DNA of 64,000 nt from Haemophilus parainfluenzae (GTDB taxonomy: Bacteria; Pseudomonadota; Gammaproteobacteria; Enterobacterales; Pasteurellaceae). The notes beneath the pieces are model-generated. The model was not told where the DNA came from. It saw only the letters and a list, made by a program, of their open reading frames with translations, and ran no database searches. Position numbers and translations under genes: made by a program. Below, in pieces: positions 55,903 through 64,000 of this stretch; within the stretch, counting starts at the first letter, position 1, and the number at the start of each line of letters is the position of its first letter. The stretch covers positions 322,501 through 386,500 of the forward strand of contig NZ_UGHY01000002.1 of NCBI RefSeq assembly GCF_900450995.1. Reading direction: 5' to 3'.

Positions 55903-57669
55903 TTATCCGCTAAACTGCATACTGTGTAATTGTTTATACGCACCATCAAGCGCTAATAAATCTTGATGCGTACCACATTCTTTAATTTCACCGTGTTCAA
56001 TGACTAAGATTTCATCGGCATTTTCAATGGTTGATAAACGATGCGCAATCACCAATACCGTACGATCTTTTTTCAGCTCTTCTAATGCAGACTGAATCGC
56101 ACGTTCAGATTCGGTATCGAGAGCAGAAGTCGCTTCATCTAAAATTAAAACCGGTGAATTACGTAATAACGCACGAGCAATGGCTAAACGCTGACGTTGA
56201 CCACCAGAAAGACTTGCACCATTCTCACCAATAACGGTATCAAAACCTTGTGGAAGTTTCTCGATAAACTCTAGGGCATAAGCCGCTTTTGCTGCTTCGA
56301 TAATTTCTTCACGCGTGTATTTATCTTCTGCTGCGTAAGCAATATTATTGGCAATCGTATCGTTAAATAAATGCACTTGTTGAGAAACAACAGAACAATT
56401 CTCACGTAAATTAGATAAACGATAATCTTGAATCCTCACGTCATCTAATAAAATCTCGCCCTCGTCAATATCGTAGAAACGCGTCACCAAATTGGCAATC
56501 GTTGATTTCCCCGAACCTGAGCGCCCCACTAATGCCACAGTTTTGCCTGCGGGCACATAGAAAGAAATATTATTTAAGGCTTTTTCTTCCTTACCATCAT
56601 AAGCAAAACTCACATTTTTAAATTCTAAATCACCTTTTGCGGGTTCGGCTTTATACATGCCATTATCTTTCTCTGTTTCCAAATCTAAGATCGCAAATAA
56701 TGTCTGACAAGCCGCCATACCGCGTTGGAATTGTGAGTTCACATTCGTCAAAGATTTTAACGGACGCATCATCGCTAACATGGAAGAAAAAACCACCGTA
56801 AAAGAACCCGCTGTTAAATTATGATCAGCAATTAAAGGCGTGGTCGCCAAATAAAGTACCGCAGCTAACGCTAAAGAGGCTATCACTTGCACAACAGGAT
56901 CTGAAATCGCATCAGCAGTCACCATCTTCATACCTTTGCGACGCATATCGTTACTGACTTTATCGAAACGCTCTTCTTCAACTAATTGTCCACCAAAAGA
57001 AAGCACCACTTTATGCCCTTTCAGCATTTGTTCCGTTGCAGAGGTTAATTCCCCCATAGAGTCTTGCATATTTTTACTGAGCTTACGAAAAATCTTAGAC
57101 ACCATGCGAATCAGCACTGCAATAATCGGGCCAATCACGAAAAGTACAAGTGTTAATTCCCAACTCGTATAGAACATCACAACAAGCAACGAAATTAAAT
57201 AGGCTCCTTCGCGAACAATCGTCACTAATGAGCTAGATGAAGAGTTCGCTATCATTTCTGAATCATAGGTAATACGAGAAAGCAATTTGCCTGTTGAATT
57301 ACGATCAAAAAAGCTCACTGGCATAAACATTAAATGTTTAAACAAACGGCGGCGCATAATCATCACTACTTTACCGGATACCCACGCCAAGCAATAGCTA
57401 GAAATAAAGTTAGTCACACCACGCAATATAATCATGCCAACTACAACAAACGCCATCATTTTCAAGAAAGAATGATCGGCTTTACCAAAACCGTCATCGA
57501 GCAAAGGCTTAAGCATATAAATCAAACCTGAATCAGCCAAAGCATTAAAAATTAAAGCAAAGGCAGCGACTAACAAACCTGATTTAAAAGGTGAAATCAT
57601 CGGCCATAAACGCTTAAAAGTTTGCGAGGTTGAGAAATCTTTATCTTGCATAGTTTGTTCTTGTATCAC
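55903..57669 (-). CDS. msbA: Lipid A flippase MsbA
   Basis: A homodimeric ABC exporter that flips lipid A-core across the inner membrane. Residues 1-320 contain six transmembrane helices; the ATPase domain has Walker [11 protein letters not shown], signature [15 protein letters not shown] and Walker [13 protein letters not shown]. 588 residues from GTG 57669; ATG 57651 is an alternative (582 residues), but upstream residues QEQ resemble the H. influenzae protein as I remember it. It lies between lpxK and comEC. Confidence 0.95.
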   Translation of the reverse strand: MIQEQTMQDKDFSTSQTFKRLWPMISPFKSGLLVAAFALIFNALADSGLIYMLKPLLDDGFGKADHSFLKMMAFVVVGMIILRGVTNFISSYCLAWVSGKVVMIMRRRLFKHLMFMPVSFFDRNSTGKLLSRITYDSEMIANSSSSSLVTIVREGAYLISLLVVMFYTSWELTLVLFVIGPIIAVLIRMVSKIFRKLSKNMQDSMGELTSATEQMLKGHKVVLSFGGQLVEEERFDKVSNDMRRKGMKMVTADAISDPVVQVIASLALAAVLYLATTPLIADHNLTAGSFTVVFSSMLAMMRPLKSLTNVNSQFQRGMAACQTLFAILDLETEKDNGMYKAEPAKGDLEFKNVSFAYDGKEEKALNNISFYVPAGKTVALVGRSGSGKSTIANLVTRFYDIDEGEILLDDVRIQDYRLSNLRENCSVVSQQVHLFNDTIANNIAYAAEDKYTREEIIEAAKAAYALEFIEKLPQGFDTVIGENGASLSGGQRQRLAIARALLRNSPVLILDEATSALDTESERAIQSALEELKKDRTVLVIAHRLSTIENADEILVIEHGEIKECGTHQDLLALDGAYKQLHSMQFSG

Positions 57670-57703
57670 ATTGTCTTAATAAAAATTGGCTGCATTGTAC
57701 CTG

Positions 57704-60106
57704 TTATTTCGGGGATAATCCAATTACACGGGCAAACCAAGGTGAAAAATCCCCTCTCGCCTTTTCAATTTCAATCCCTTTTTCAGTAAAATTTAACCTT
57801 ATATGACCTGAAATAGCCGTATTTTCGACCGCACTTTGATAACGATTTAGCCGTTCAATCACGGTTGGATGAGGAAAATTCCACGCATTCCATCGTCCAC
57901 TTGAAATTAAGGCTATATCCGGTTTTGTCTGCGCCAGTAAAATCTCGCCAGTTGAAGTTTTACTACCATGATGTCCTACCTGTAACACGTTAATCTTGCC
58001 TAGTTTTTCAGCAAAAGATCTTTCTGTTGCCACATCCGCATCACCGGTTAAAAGAATTTGATACTGTCCATCCGTGAATAAAATCACGCAAGATTGAGGA
58101 TTCTCCGCCCTGTCTGTAATTTGCGCTGGTGAAAGAATTTTAAAATCAAGCCCTCGCCACTGCCATTGTTTCCCCTGAAGACAAAAAGTGTGGTGCGTTT
58201 CGCCATAGTTTTTACGAGAAGGTGTGATTAGTTCAACTTCTGGGTATGCAGCTAAAATCGCTTTAGCACCGCCTGAATGATCATTATCATCATGGCTTAA
58301 AATCAAGGTTTCAAGTTCAATGCCTTCCCGTTGAAGATAAGGTAATATCTCTAATTCCGCCATAGAAGAGCTACCTATTCCACTCTGCCATGCGGGCCCT
58401 GTGTCATACAATACACCTTTCCCCTCTTTCACAATTAAGGTTGCTAAACCTTGTCCCACATCTAACGTATCTAACTGCCATTTGGGTTTCGTGAAATATC
58501 GATATCCTAGCGTACTCATACACATACTAAAAATAAGAATTACGCCCAATAGAGCTTGTTTATAATCTTTTGCTGATAAGATTTTTGTATGATTTAACGT
58601 GAAAAATCGACTCGATTTTAACGGTGTATTTTTTGTTTTCCCTTGAGATGCAAAATACAATCCACATAACATTCCGCCAAAAACAAGGCTTAAAAGTGCG
58701 GTCAGAATGAGAGATAAATTAATCGAAATCGGCATATACGAGCCTTGGAAAAAACTGAGGCATTGTGTAATACCTTGAGCAATCACATTTGCAAAATGCC
58801 AAGAAGAAAATGCACCATGGGTTAATACAGCAAAGAGAATCAAGGGTACAAGTAAGAAGCTATACAAGGGCACTGCGATTAAATTTGCTAAGAATCCATC
58901 TAATGCCAAGCCATTAAAAAAGAAAAGCTGAATGGGCGTGAATAAAACCAGCAGCCCAAGCTGTAAATGAAACAAGCCAAAAATCCACCGCACTTTGCTA
59001 GATAATTTTTTATGTTGCCACTCCATTATTGATAAGGGAACATATCGGTACCATACAATCAAACAGGTAACAGCACCAACTGAAAGCCAAAAGCTGACCG
59101 AAAGTGGCATAAGCGGATCACAAAACAGTAAAAATGCCACCACCAAACACAGCATTTGCGAAGGCGCGTAGTATCGCCGAGAACATTGAAGGATTGCAAT
59201 AAAAAGCAATGCCATCATTGCACGAAAGGTTGGTAAACTAAATCCGGCTAAATAGGCGTAACCTAAGGCAATCAACACACCAAAGCAAAGCGGAAACCAT
59301 GGCGAAATAAAGCGTGTTGGCAAGAGTATTTGCAATAATCGAGCAAAGAAAAAACCTAAGCCCATTGCTAAACCGATATGGAGTCCTGAAATAGCAATTA
59401 AATGTGCTGTATTCGTTTGTTGGTAAATCAGCCATGTTTTATCATCCAACCAAGCTCGCTCACCAAATGCCAATGCGATAAGTAAACCTTGTAAAGAAAG
59501 CCCTTCTGTCTGTTTGAGGCTATTCTGTAAAAAATGTGTGCGGAAAGAAAAATCGTCTCCAATTTTGACCGCTCTTTTCACATTTCCTACGGCAATAATC
59601 CTTTTAGAAAAATACCATTGCTGCCGATCAAATCCGCCATGATTTAATCTCGCCGAAATAGGGCGAAGCTTTACATCCACCCGCCAAATTTCACCTACTT
59701 GTGGCTTTTCTAGCGCTTTCCAATTAATAAAAATTTGTTGTTCTTTCCCATCAAATAAAGACGTCGTAGCAACCAACGTTTGATAATCTTGCTGATGAAG
59801 AATTTCTGAGATGTGGAGTTCTAACGTGATTTTATTCGGTAAACTGGAGATTTTTTCTGCTTGAGTCAATAACGACAAGGCTTGTGAATGCACGTAAGCT
59901 AAGGCAAGCAAAAAGCAAATGCCGTTAATGCAAAAATTTCTGACTTTAAAATAATTGAACCAATGGAAACAAAATGCGGTCATAACCAACAATAAAATGC
60001 TCAGCCCTGCTCGTTGCCAGGTCAACAGTAAAAAATCAGGCACGATAAGCAAAGAAAAGGCTGAAATGATGAGCATGATACACAGTTGAAATAGCGTGAG
60101 TTTCAT
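57704..60106 (-). CDS. comEC: DNA uptake channel ComEC (Rec2)
   Basis: ComEC forms the inner-membrane pore through which single-stranded DNA enters during natural transformation. The 800-residue protein has N-terminal transmembrane helices, the central competence domain (ISGLHIGLAMGLGFF, GFSLPTFRAMMALL) and a C-terminal metallo-beta-lactamase-like domain (HDDNDHSGGAKAIL, QVGHHGSKTS), which may degrade the non-transferred strand. It is intact here and fits the many uptake signals around it; uptake signals also lie inside it (57825, 58691, 58990). Confidence 0.95.
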   Translation of the reverse strand: MKLTLFQLCIMLIISAFSLLIVPDFLLLTWQRAGLSILLLVMTAFCFHWFNYFKVRNFCINGICFLLALAYVHSQALSLLTQAEKISSLPNKITLELHISEILHQQDYQTLVATTSLFDGKEQQIFINWKALEKPQVGEIWRVDVKLRPISARLNHGGFDRQQWYFSKRIIAVGNVKRAVKIGDDFSFRTHFLQNSLKQTEGLSLQGLLIALAFGERAWLDDKTWLIYQQTNTAHLIAISGLHIGLAMGLGFFFARLLQILLPTRFISPWFPLCFGVLIALGYAYLAGFSLPTFRAMMALLFIAILQCSRRYYAPSQMLCLVVAFLLFCDPLMPLSVSFWLSVGAVTCLIVWYRYVPLSIMEWQHKKLSSKVRWIFGLFHLQLGLLVLFTPIQLFFFNGLALDGFLANLIAVPLYSFLLVPLILFAVLTHGAFSSWHFANVIAQGITQCLSFFQGSYMPISINLSLILTALLSLVFGGMLCGLYFASQGKTKNTPLKSSRFFTLNHTKILSAKDYKQALLGVILIFSMCMSTLGYRYFTKPKWQLDTLDVGQGLATLIVKEGKGVLYDTGPAWQSGIGSSSMAELEILPYLQREGIELETLILSHDDNDHSGGAKAILAAYPEVELITPSRKNYGETHHTFCLQGKQWQWRGLDFKILSPAQITDRAENPQSCVILFTDGQYQILLTGDADVATERSFAEKLGKINVLQVGHHGSKTSTGEILLAQTKPDIALISSGRWNAWNFPHPTVIERLNRYQSAVENTAISGHIRLNFTEKGIEIEKARGDFSPWFARVIGLSPK

Positions 60107-60368
60107 TTGGAGTGTGATTTATCGCGAGAAAATAAGGCAACCTAGCCTTAACCTCATAAATAAACAAATAATTACGCCATTTTTTGCGATCTCGATCGCA
60201 AAATTTAAATTTCCAGGCTAAATTTATTTGCTAAATAGATGAAGTTCTGCTATTTATATCGCCCTTAAAATAACTAGGTTCTTATGTCAGCTATTTTTAG
60301 TAATAAGAACTAATCACAAAAACAAGACAGGACGTCATTAAATTCTGTACTATTATTAGGAGTTATCA

Positions 60369-60806
60369 ATGTCTAAGGCATCTCTAAGTTTGCTGGATTT
60401 AGCCGGTGTTACACCTTATCAACCTAAGAAAGATGAGGAATACATGAATGAAGATCAAATTCTTCATTTCAGAAAAATTTTAACTGCATGGCATGAGCAA
60501 ATTGTGGAAGAAGCATCAAGAACTGTTGCTCATATGCAAGATGAAGCGTCAAACTTCCCAGATCCTGCTGACCGTGCGACCCAAGAAGAAGAATTCAGTC
60601 TTGAATTACGTAACCGCGATCGCGAGCGTAAATTAATGAAAAAGATTGAATATACATTGAAAAAATTGGACACCGATGATTTCGGTTATTGCGATTCTTG
60701 TGGGGAAGAAATTGGCATTCGTCGCTTAGAAGCACGTCCTACGGCTGATCTTTGTATCGATTGCAAAACCCTTGCTGAAATTCGTGAAAAACAAGTCGCA
60801 GGTTAA
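60369..60806 (+). CDS. dksA: RNA polymerase-binding transcription factor DksA
   Basis: DksA enters the RNA polymerase secondary channel and with ppGpp controls rRNA and amino acid genes. The 145-residue protein has the coiled coil with the acidic tip [12 protein letters not shown] and the C4 zinc finger [17 protein letters not shown]...CIDC. AGGAG precedes the ATG. The 262-base gap to comEC holds no ORF; I see no further feature there. Confidence 0.97.
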   Translation: MSKASLSLLDLAGVTPYQPKKDEEYMNEDQILHFRKILTAWHEQIVEEASRTVAHMQDEASNFPDPADRATQEEEFSLELRNRDRERKLMKKIEYTLKKLDTDDFGYCDSCGEEIGIRRLEARPTADLCIDCKTLAEIREKQVAG

Positions 60807-60827
60807 TTGATTCAAATAACCCAATGA

Positions 60828-60857
60828 AAAAGTGCGGTCAAAAATAACCGCACTTTT
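60828..60857 (+). terminator. Inverted uptake-signal pair after dksA
   Basis: An 11-bp stem (60828-60838 with 60847-60857) with an 8-base loop, 22 bases after the dksA stop, upstream of pcnB. Confidence 0.8.
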
Positions 60858-60903
60858 CGTGTTTTTATCAAATGCGCATTTAACACAGAGAATGGAGTAA
60901 ATT

Positions 60904-62400
60904 ATTCTTACTTATATAAAAAATTTATTTGGTAAAAAAACTAAAAAAGAAACTGAAACCAATATAAATTCGCCTGTCCCAAAAACGGCGCCCAAAACTG
61001 AAAAACCAAACGTTTCAAAAGCAGAGCGTTCACAACCCAAGATCGCCCCGTCCTCTTCTCACCACAAAAAAACGAACACCCAAGCGCATCGTCACGACAA
61101 ACATATCGTTAAAGCCTCTCATTTTGGTATTAACCCACGTATGTTTAGCCGTAATGCCATTACCGTGGTAGAAAAATTGCAACGTCAAGGTTATGACGCT
61201 TATATCGTTGGTGGTTGTTTGCGTGATTTATTGTTAGGTAAACACCCAAAAGATTTTGATGTAGCAACGAATGCACGCCCCGAGCAAATTCAAGCGGTAT
61301 TCCAACGTCAATGCCGTTTAGTTGGTCGTCGTTTCCGTCTTGCGCATATTATGTTTGGACGCGATGTGATCGAAGTGGCCACATTCCGTGCTAGCCATTC
61401 GGATGCACGCAGCGAAAATCAAGCGAAACAAAGCGATGAGGGAATGTTACTGCGTGATAACGTGTATGGCACCATTGAACAAGATGCGGAGCGTCGTGAC
61501 TTTACCGTAAACGCCCTTTACTACAATCCGCAAGATAATACGCTGCGTGATTACTTCAACGGAATTGATGACCTGAAAAACGGAAAATTACGTCTGATTG
61601 GCGATCCTGTAACCCGTTATCAAGAAGATCCTGTGCGTATGCTACGCTCTGTGCGCTTTATGGCGAAATTGGATATGTTCTTGGAAAAACCAAGTGAACA
61701 GCCCATTCGTGAGCTTGCACCATTGCTGAAAAATATTCCACCGGCGCGTTTATTCGATGAAAGCTTAAAATTATTGCAGTCTGGCAATGGTGTAAAAACC
61801 TATAAATTACTTCGCCAATATGGCTTATTTGAACAGCTTTTCCCAAGCTTAACGCCTTATTTCACCGAAAAAGAAGACAGCCTTGCGGAACGCATAATTT
61901 TAACGTCGTTAAATTCAACAGATGAACGTATTGCCGATAAATTACGCATTAATCCAGCCTTCTTATTTGCGGCATTCTTCTGGTATCCATTGCGCGAAAA
62001 AGTGGATGTGTTGAAAAATGAAGGTGGTCTAAACAATCACGATGCTTATGCCCTTGCAGGCAATGAAGTGCTTGACCAATTATGCCGTTCATTAGCCGCA
62101 CCACGTCGTCACACCTCTGTCATTCGTGATATTTGGATGTTGCAATTACAATTGCTTAAACGTACCGGTTCTCACCCTGCTCGCACGATGGAACATCAAA
62201 AATTCCGTGCAGCCTTTGATTTATTGGCGATGCGTGCTGAAGTGGAAGGCGGTGAAACCGTTGAACTCGCAAAATGGTGGCATGAATACCAACTCAGCAA
62301 TCAAGAACAACGTCGCCAATTGGTTCAAGAGCAACAAAAATTGCATCCAGCGCCGAAGAAAAAATATTACCGCAGACGTAAACCTAAGGCGGCTAACTAA
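60904..62400 (+). CDS. pcnB: Poly(A) polymerase I PcnB, probably starting at AUU
   Basis: PcnB adds 3' poly(A) tails that promote RNA decay. The core begins near residue 80 with VGGCLRDLLLGKHPKDFDVAT and GRDVIEVATFRAS, and the C-terminus is basic (KKKYYRRRKPKAAN). The first ATG is at 61141, but the frame is open upstream to a TAA at 60898 with no ATG, GTG or TTG. GGAG at 60894-60897 lies six bases before ATT 60904, giving a start ILTYIKNLFGKK that lines up with E. coli PcnB, IFTRVANFCRKV, which is known to start at AUU. The resulting protein has 498 residues. ATT 60901 is a close alternative. Confidence 0.88.
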   Translation: MLTYIKNLFGKKTKKETETNINSPVPKTAPKTEKPNVSKAERSQPKIAPSSSHHKKTNTQAHRHDKHIVKASHFGINPRMFSRNAITVVEKLQRQGYDAYIVGGCLRDLLLGKHPKDFDVATNARPEQIQAVFQRQCRLVGRRFRLAHIMFGRDVIEVATFRASHSDARSENQAKQSDEGMLLRDNVYGTIEQDAERRDFTVNALYYNPQDNTLRDYFNGIDDLKNGKLRLIGDPVTRYQEDPVRMLRSVRFMAKLDMFLEKPSEQPIRELAPLLKNIPPARLFDESLKLLQSGNGVKTYKLLRQYGLFEQLFPSLTPYFTEKEDSLAERIILTSLNSTDERIADKLRINPAFLFAAFFWYPLREKVDVLKNEGGLNNHDAYALAGNEVLDQLCRSLAAPRRHTSVIRDIWMLQLQLLKRTGSHPARTMEHQKFRAAFDLLAMRAEVEGGETVELAKWWHEYQLSNQEQRRQLVQEQQKLHPAPKKKYYRRRKPKAAN

Positions 62401-62903
62401 TGGTTCAAGTATATATCGCCCTTGGCAGTAATTTAAATACGCCTACAGAACAATTAAATTCCGCATTAGAGGCAATTTCTGCGCTACCTAATACCGAATT
62501 AAAATCGGTCAGCGGATTTTATCAAAGCAAACCATTAGGCCCGCAAGATCAACCAGATTATGTAAATGCAGTAGCAATGATCGAAACCACTCGCCCACCG
62601 TTAGCTTTGCTTGATGAATTGCAACGTATCGAAAATGAACAAGGTCGCGTGCGTTTACGTCGTTGGGGTGAGCGTACACTGGATTTGGATATTCTGCTTT
62701 ATGGTGATCAAATCATTCAAAATGAACGCTTAACCGTGCCTCATTACGATATGAAAAATCGCGAATTCGTGATTGTGCCGCTTAATGATATCGCACAAGA
62801 TTTGTTTTTACCGGAAGGCGAAAAAGTCGCTGATTTAGTGAAAGCCTTTGAAAATCATCAAATGCATAAAATCAAAAACAGCGAAAAAATTGACCGCACT
62901 TAA
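62400..62903 (+). CDS. folK: Dihydropterin pyrophosphokinase FolK
   Basis: FolK pyrophosphorylates 6-hydroxymethyl-dihydropterin in folate synthesis. The 167-residue protein has YIALGSNLNTPTEQL and RWGERTLDLDILLYGD with the conserved metal-binding Asp pair. Its ATG overlaps the pcnB stop by one base. The C-terminal KIDRT is encoded by an uptake signal spanning the stop (62892). Confidence 0.96.
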   Translation: MVQVYIALGSNLNTPTEQLNSALEAISALPNTELKSVSGFYQSKPLGPQDQPDYVNAVAMIETTRPPLALLDELQRIENEQGRVRLRRWGERTLDLDILLYGDQIIQNERLTVPHYDMKNREFVIVPLNDIAQDLFLPEGEKVADLVKAFENHQMHKIKNSEKIDRT

Positions 62904-62913
62904 CTCAAAACAA

Positions 62914-62946
62914 AAGGGCTGATATTCACTATCAGCCCTTCTTTTT
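62914..62946. terminator. Terminator after folK
   Basis: An 11-bp perfect stem (62914-62924 with 62930-62940) followed by CTTTTTT. It also lies after the convergent dcuC remnant. Confidence 0.88.
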
Positions 62947-62957
62947 TACCTATCAAA

Positions 62958-63182
62958 TTAGGCGGCAACAGAAACAAAGATTTCAGTGCCGATAATCACA
63001 CAAATAAAACCAACCAACATTGGGACAGACATACGTTTTACGATTTCAAATGGTGAGATTTTTCCCATACCGGATACCACCACAACCACACCAGAAACTG
63101 GTGATAAACCACGACCTAGGTTAGAGGCTTGTAACATTGGAATGGTTAAGAACGCTGGGTTGACGCCAATTTGAGTGGCTAA
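62958..63182 (-). pseudogene. C-terminal remnant of a DcuC-family C4-dicarboxylate carrier
   Basis: The 74 codons encode NPAFLTIPMLQASNLGRGL, then SPVSGVVVVVSGMGKISPFE and IVKRMSVPMLVGF, which fit the last two helices of the anaerobic C4-dicarboxylate exchanger DcuC. The frame has a stop codon just upstream (63183-63185) and no start codon at the junction, so the N-terminal 85 per cent of the gene is missing. The break falls within GTGGCTAATTAGC; no insertion sequence is visible there. Downstream the ordinary folK terminator is kept. Confidence 0.75.
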
Positions 63183-63256
63183 TTAGCGATTGAATTGGCA
63201 GTTGTAAATCAGTTCAATACGAAAATTGGAGATAGAGCACAAAAAGAGTTTTGGGG

Positions 63257-63326
63257 AGAAAGTGCGGTTGGTTTTGGAGGGATTTTTGAAGTTAAAAAAC
63301 GTTTGAGAAAACGACCGCACTTTTTT
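63257..63326. repeat. Widely spaced inverted uptake signals
   Basis: AAAGTGCGGTT at 63258 and ACCGCACTTT at 63313 face each other across about 40 bases in a non-coding stretch. They probably once flanked an ordinary gene end. Confidence 0.55.
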
Positions 63327-63341
63327 AAAAACAGAACGATG

Positions 63342-63389
63342 GTTCAAGCGTCCTCGCTTGGACCAAATAAGCATAAGCGTGGACGCTTG
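63342..63389. repeat. Hairpin repeat with TCCT loop and a second inverted hairpin
   Basis: A 10-bp stem (63342-63351 with 63356-63365, one G-T pair) has loop TCCT, like the guaB hairpin with an unrelated stem. Next to it AAGCG-TGGA-CGCTT (63376-63389) forms a 5-bp hairpin whose stem repeats the inner half of the first. This looks like a dispersed Pasteurellaceae hairpin repeat. Confidence 0.6.
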
Positions 63390-63405
63390 CGTTATCTTGG
63401 GGATA

Positions 63406-64000
63406 TTATTCTAATTTAATTAATATATTTAATTCTAAAGTATAGCCCTTATTACTTATAAAATTCTCTTTAGTAAAATTTATAATATAATTATCCACTT
63501 CCATTGAGAAAGGAATTTTCATCAAACACTCACTTGCTTGAATAGAAGTGCTCTTTGTTGAATTAACTAGTAAATGATCAAATACTTTTAAAATAACATT
63601 CTTTGTAGACTCTGATATCGATACATTATTAATATCCACTTTTAATTTTAATTCACTAACAATATTTTCATCCCCATATATATAATATGTAATTATATCT
63701 GAAAACAAATTTTCTTGTTCTATTAGTAATGGTCTACTATATGCCCACCATTTATCATCACAGCCTGAATGATAATCATTAGTTACCAAATTATCCTTTT
63801 CTAGAAAATTTCTAGCCAAATATGGAGACCATCCTTTATTTGAAGAAACAAAAGGAGGATTAGATTCTAGATCTTTTAATTTCTTTATATCACATACACT
63901 TTTTTCTAAATCAACTTTACTTCTCACCTGGTTAAGTCTGAGATTTCTGTTCCATCGTCTTAAGTAATCAACATTTAACTTAAACGATTTTAAACTTAAT
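63406..64000 (-). CDS. Unknown AT-rich protein, truncated by the window edge
   Basis: The frame is open from the right edge of the window to a stop at 63406, at least 198 codons; a GTG at 63927 is inside it, not necessarily the start. The sequence contains SNKGWSPYLARNFL, DDKWWAYSRPLLIEQENLF and a beta-rich C-terminus. No signal peptide or membrane segment is visible in the available part. I recognise no family. It is far more AT-rich than the housekeeping genes and lies next to a broken gene, suggesting acquired DNA. Confidence 0.6.
   Translation of the reverse strand, partial: LSLKSFKLNVDYLRRWNRNLRLNQVRSKVDLEKSVCDIKKLKDLESNPPFVSSNKGWSPYLARNFLEKDNLVTNDYHSGCDDKWWAYSRPLLIEQENLFSDIITYYIYGDENIVSELKLKVDINNVSISESTKNVILKVFDHLLVNSTKSTSIQASECLMKIPFSMEVDNYIINFTKENFISNKGYTLELNILIKLE

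Noticed and set aside
61141..62400. pcnB starting at the first ATG
   Set aside because: There is no ribosome site before it, and the upstream frame encodes a conserved start region preceded by a good ribosome site.
62986..63419. Short plus-strand ORFs across the dcuC remnant and the repeats
   Set aside because: They are shadows over a recognisable minus-strand remnant or over uptake signals and hairpin repeats, with no ribosome sites.

Overview
This window is a stretch of chromosome from a Pasteurellaceae bacterium, almost certainly a Haemophilus species; H. parainfluenzae or a close relative is my best guess, but the species is inference. Three things support this. About forty copies of the Haemophilus-type DNA uptake signal (core AAGTGCGGT) are spread through the window, many as inverted pairs used as terminators. 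The base composition is AT-rich. From memory, several gene blocks also match H. influenzae gene order: udk-dcd-asmA-like-sotB, fdhD-fdxGHI-fdhE-rimI-holD-rsmC, and terC-uvrC-kdsB-lpxK-msbA-comEC-dksA-pcnB-folK. No rRNA, tRNA, CRISPR array or prophage was seen.

Layout, left to right. (1) The end of an IS3-family element, then birA facing guaB. (2) The guaB-guaA purine pair, with a foreign-looking gene for an NYN nuclease plus two OST-HTH/LOTUS domains between them. (3) An AEC transporter, a small membrane protein, and metR-azlCD (metR frameshifted). (4) A PF10136 membrane protein (gcr). (5) afuABC, a binding-protein-dependent importer with two tandem binding-protein genes and a frameshifted double-length permease. 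(6) udk, dcd, an AsmA-like protein and sotB. (7) dppBCDF and uvrD. (8) A third, orphan AfuA-like binding protein. (9) The formate dehydrogenase cluster: fdhD, then fdxG with an in-frame selenocysteine UGA, fdxH, fdxI and fdhE. (10) rimI, holD, a lipoprotein gene, rsmC, a PEBP protein, a coiled-coil protein, serC, hisC, tpx, a HAD phosphatase, ybeY and phoH. (11) gshF, with two frameshifts, for glutathione. (12) A methyltransferase with a regulatory domain. (13) hitABC ferric iron uptake, then terC. (14) uvrC, kdsB, a Trm112-like protein, lpxK (frameshifted), msbA and comEC: excision repair, lipid A/Kdo supply and export, and DNA uptake. (15) dksA, pcnB (which appears to start at AUU) and folK. 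(16) A degraded end: a dcuC 3' remnant, hairpin repeats, and an AT-rich unknown gene running off the window.

The main physiological themes are anaerobic respiration on formate, uptake by three ABC systems (afu, dpp, hit), envelope biogenesis and natural transformation. Five frameshifts in four genes are all explained by one missing base in a short G/C run. They include lpxK, which should be essential, so I read them as likely sequence errors rather than real gene loss. The points most worth following up are the NYN-LOTUS gene in the gua locus, the expanded AfuA family with an orphan member that lost the His-Asp pair of its ligand motif, the AUU start of pcnB, hairpin repeats with different stems but the same TCCT loop, and the rearranged right end.
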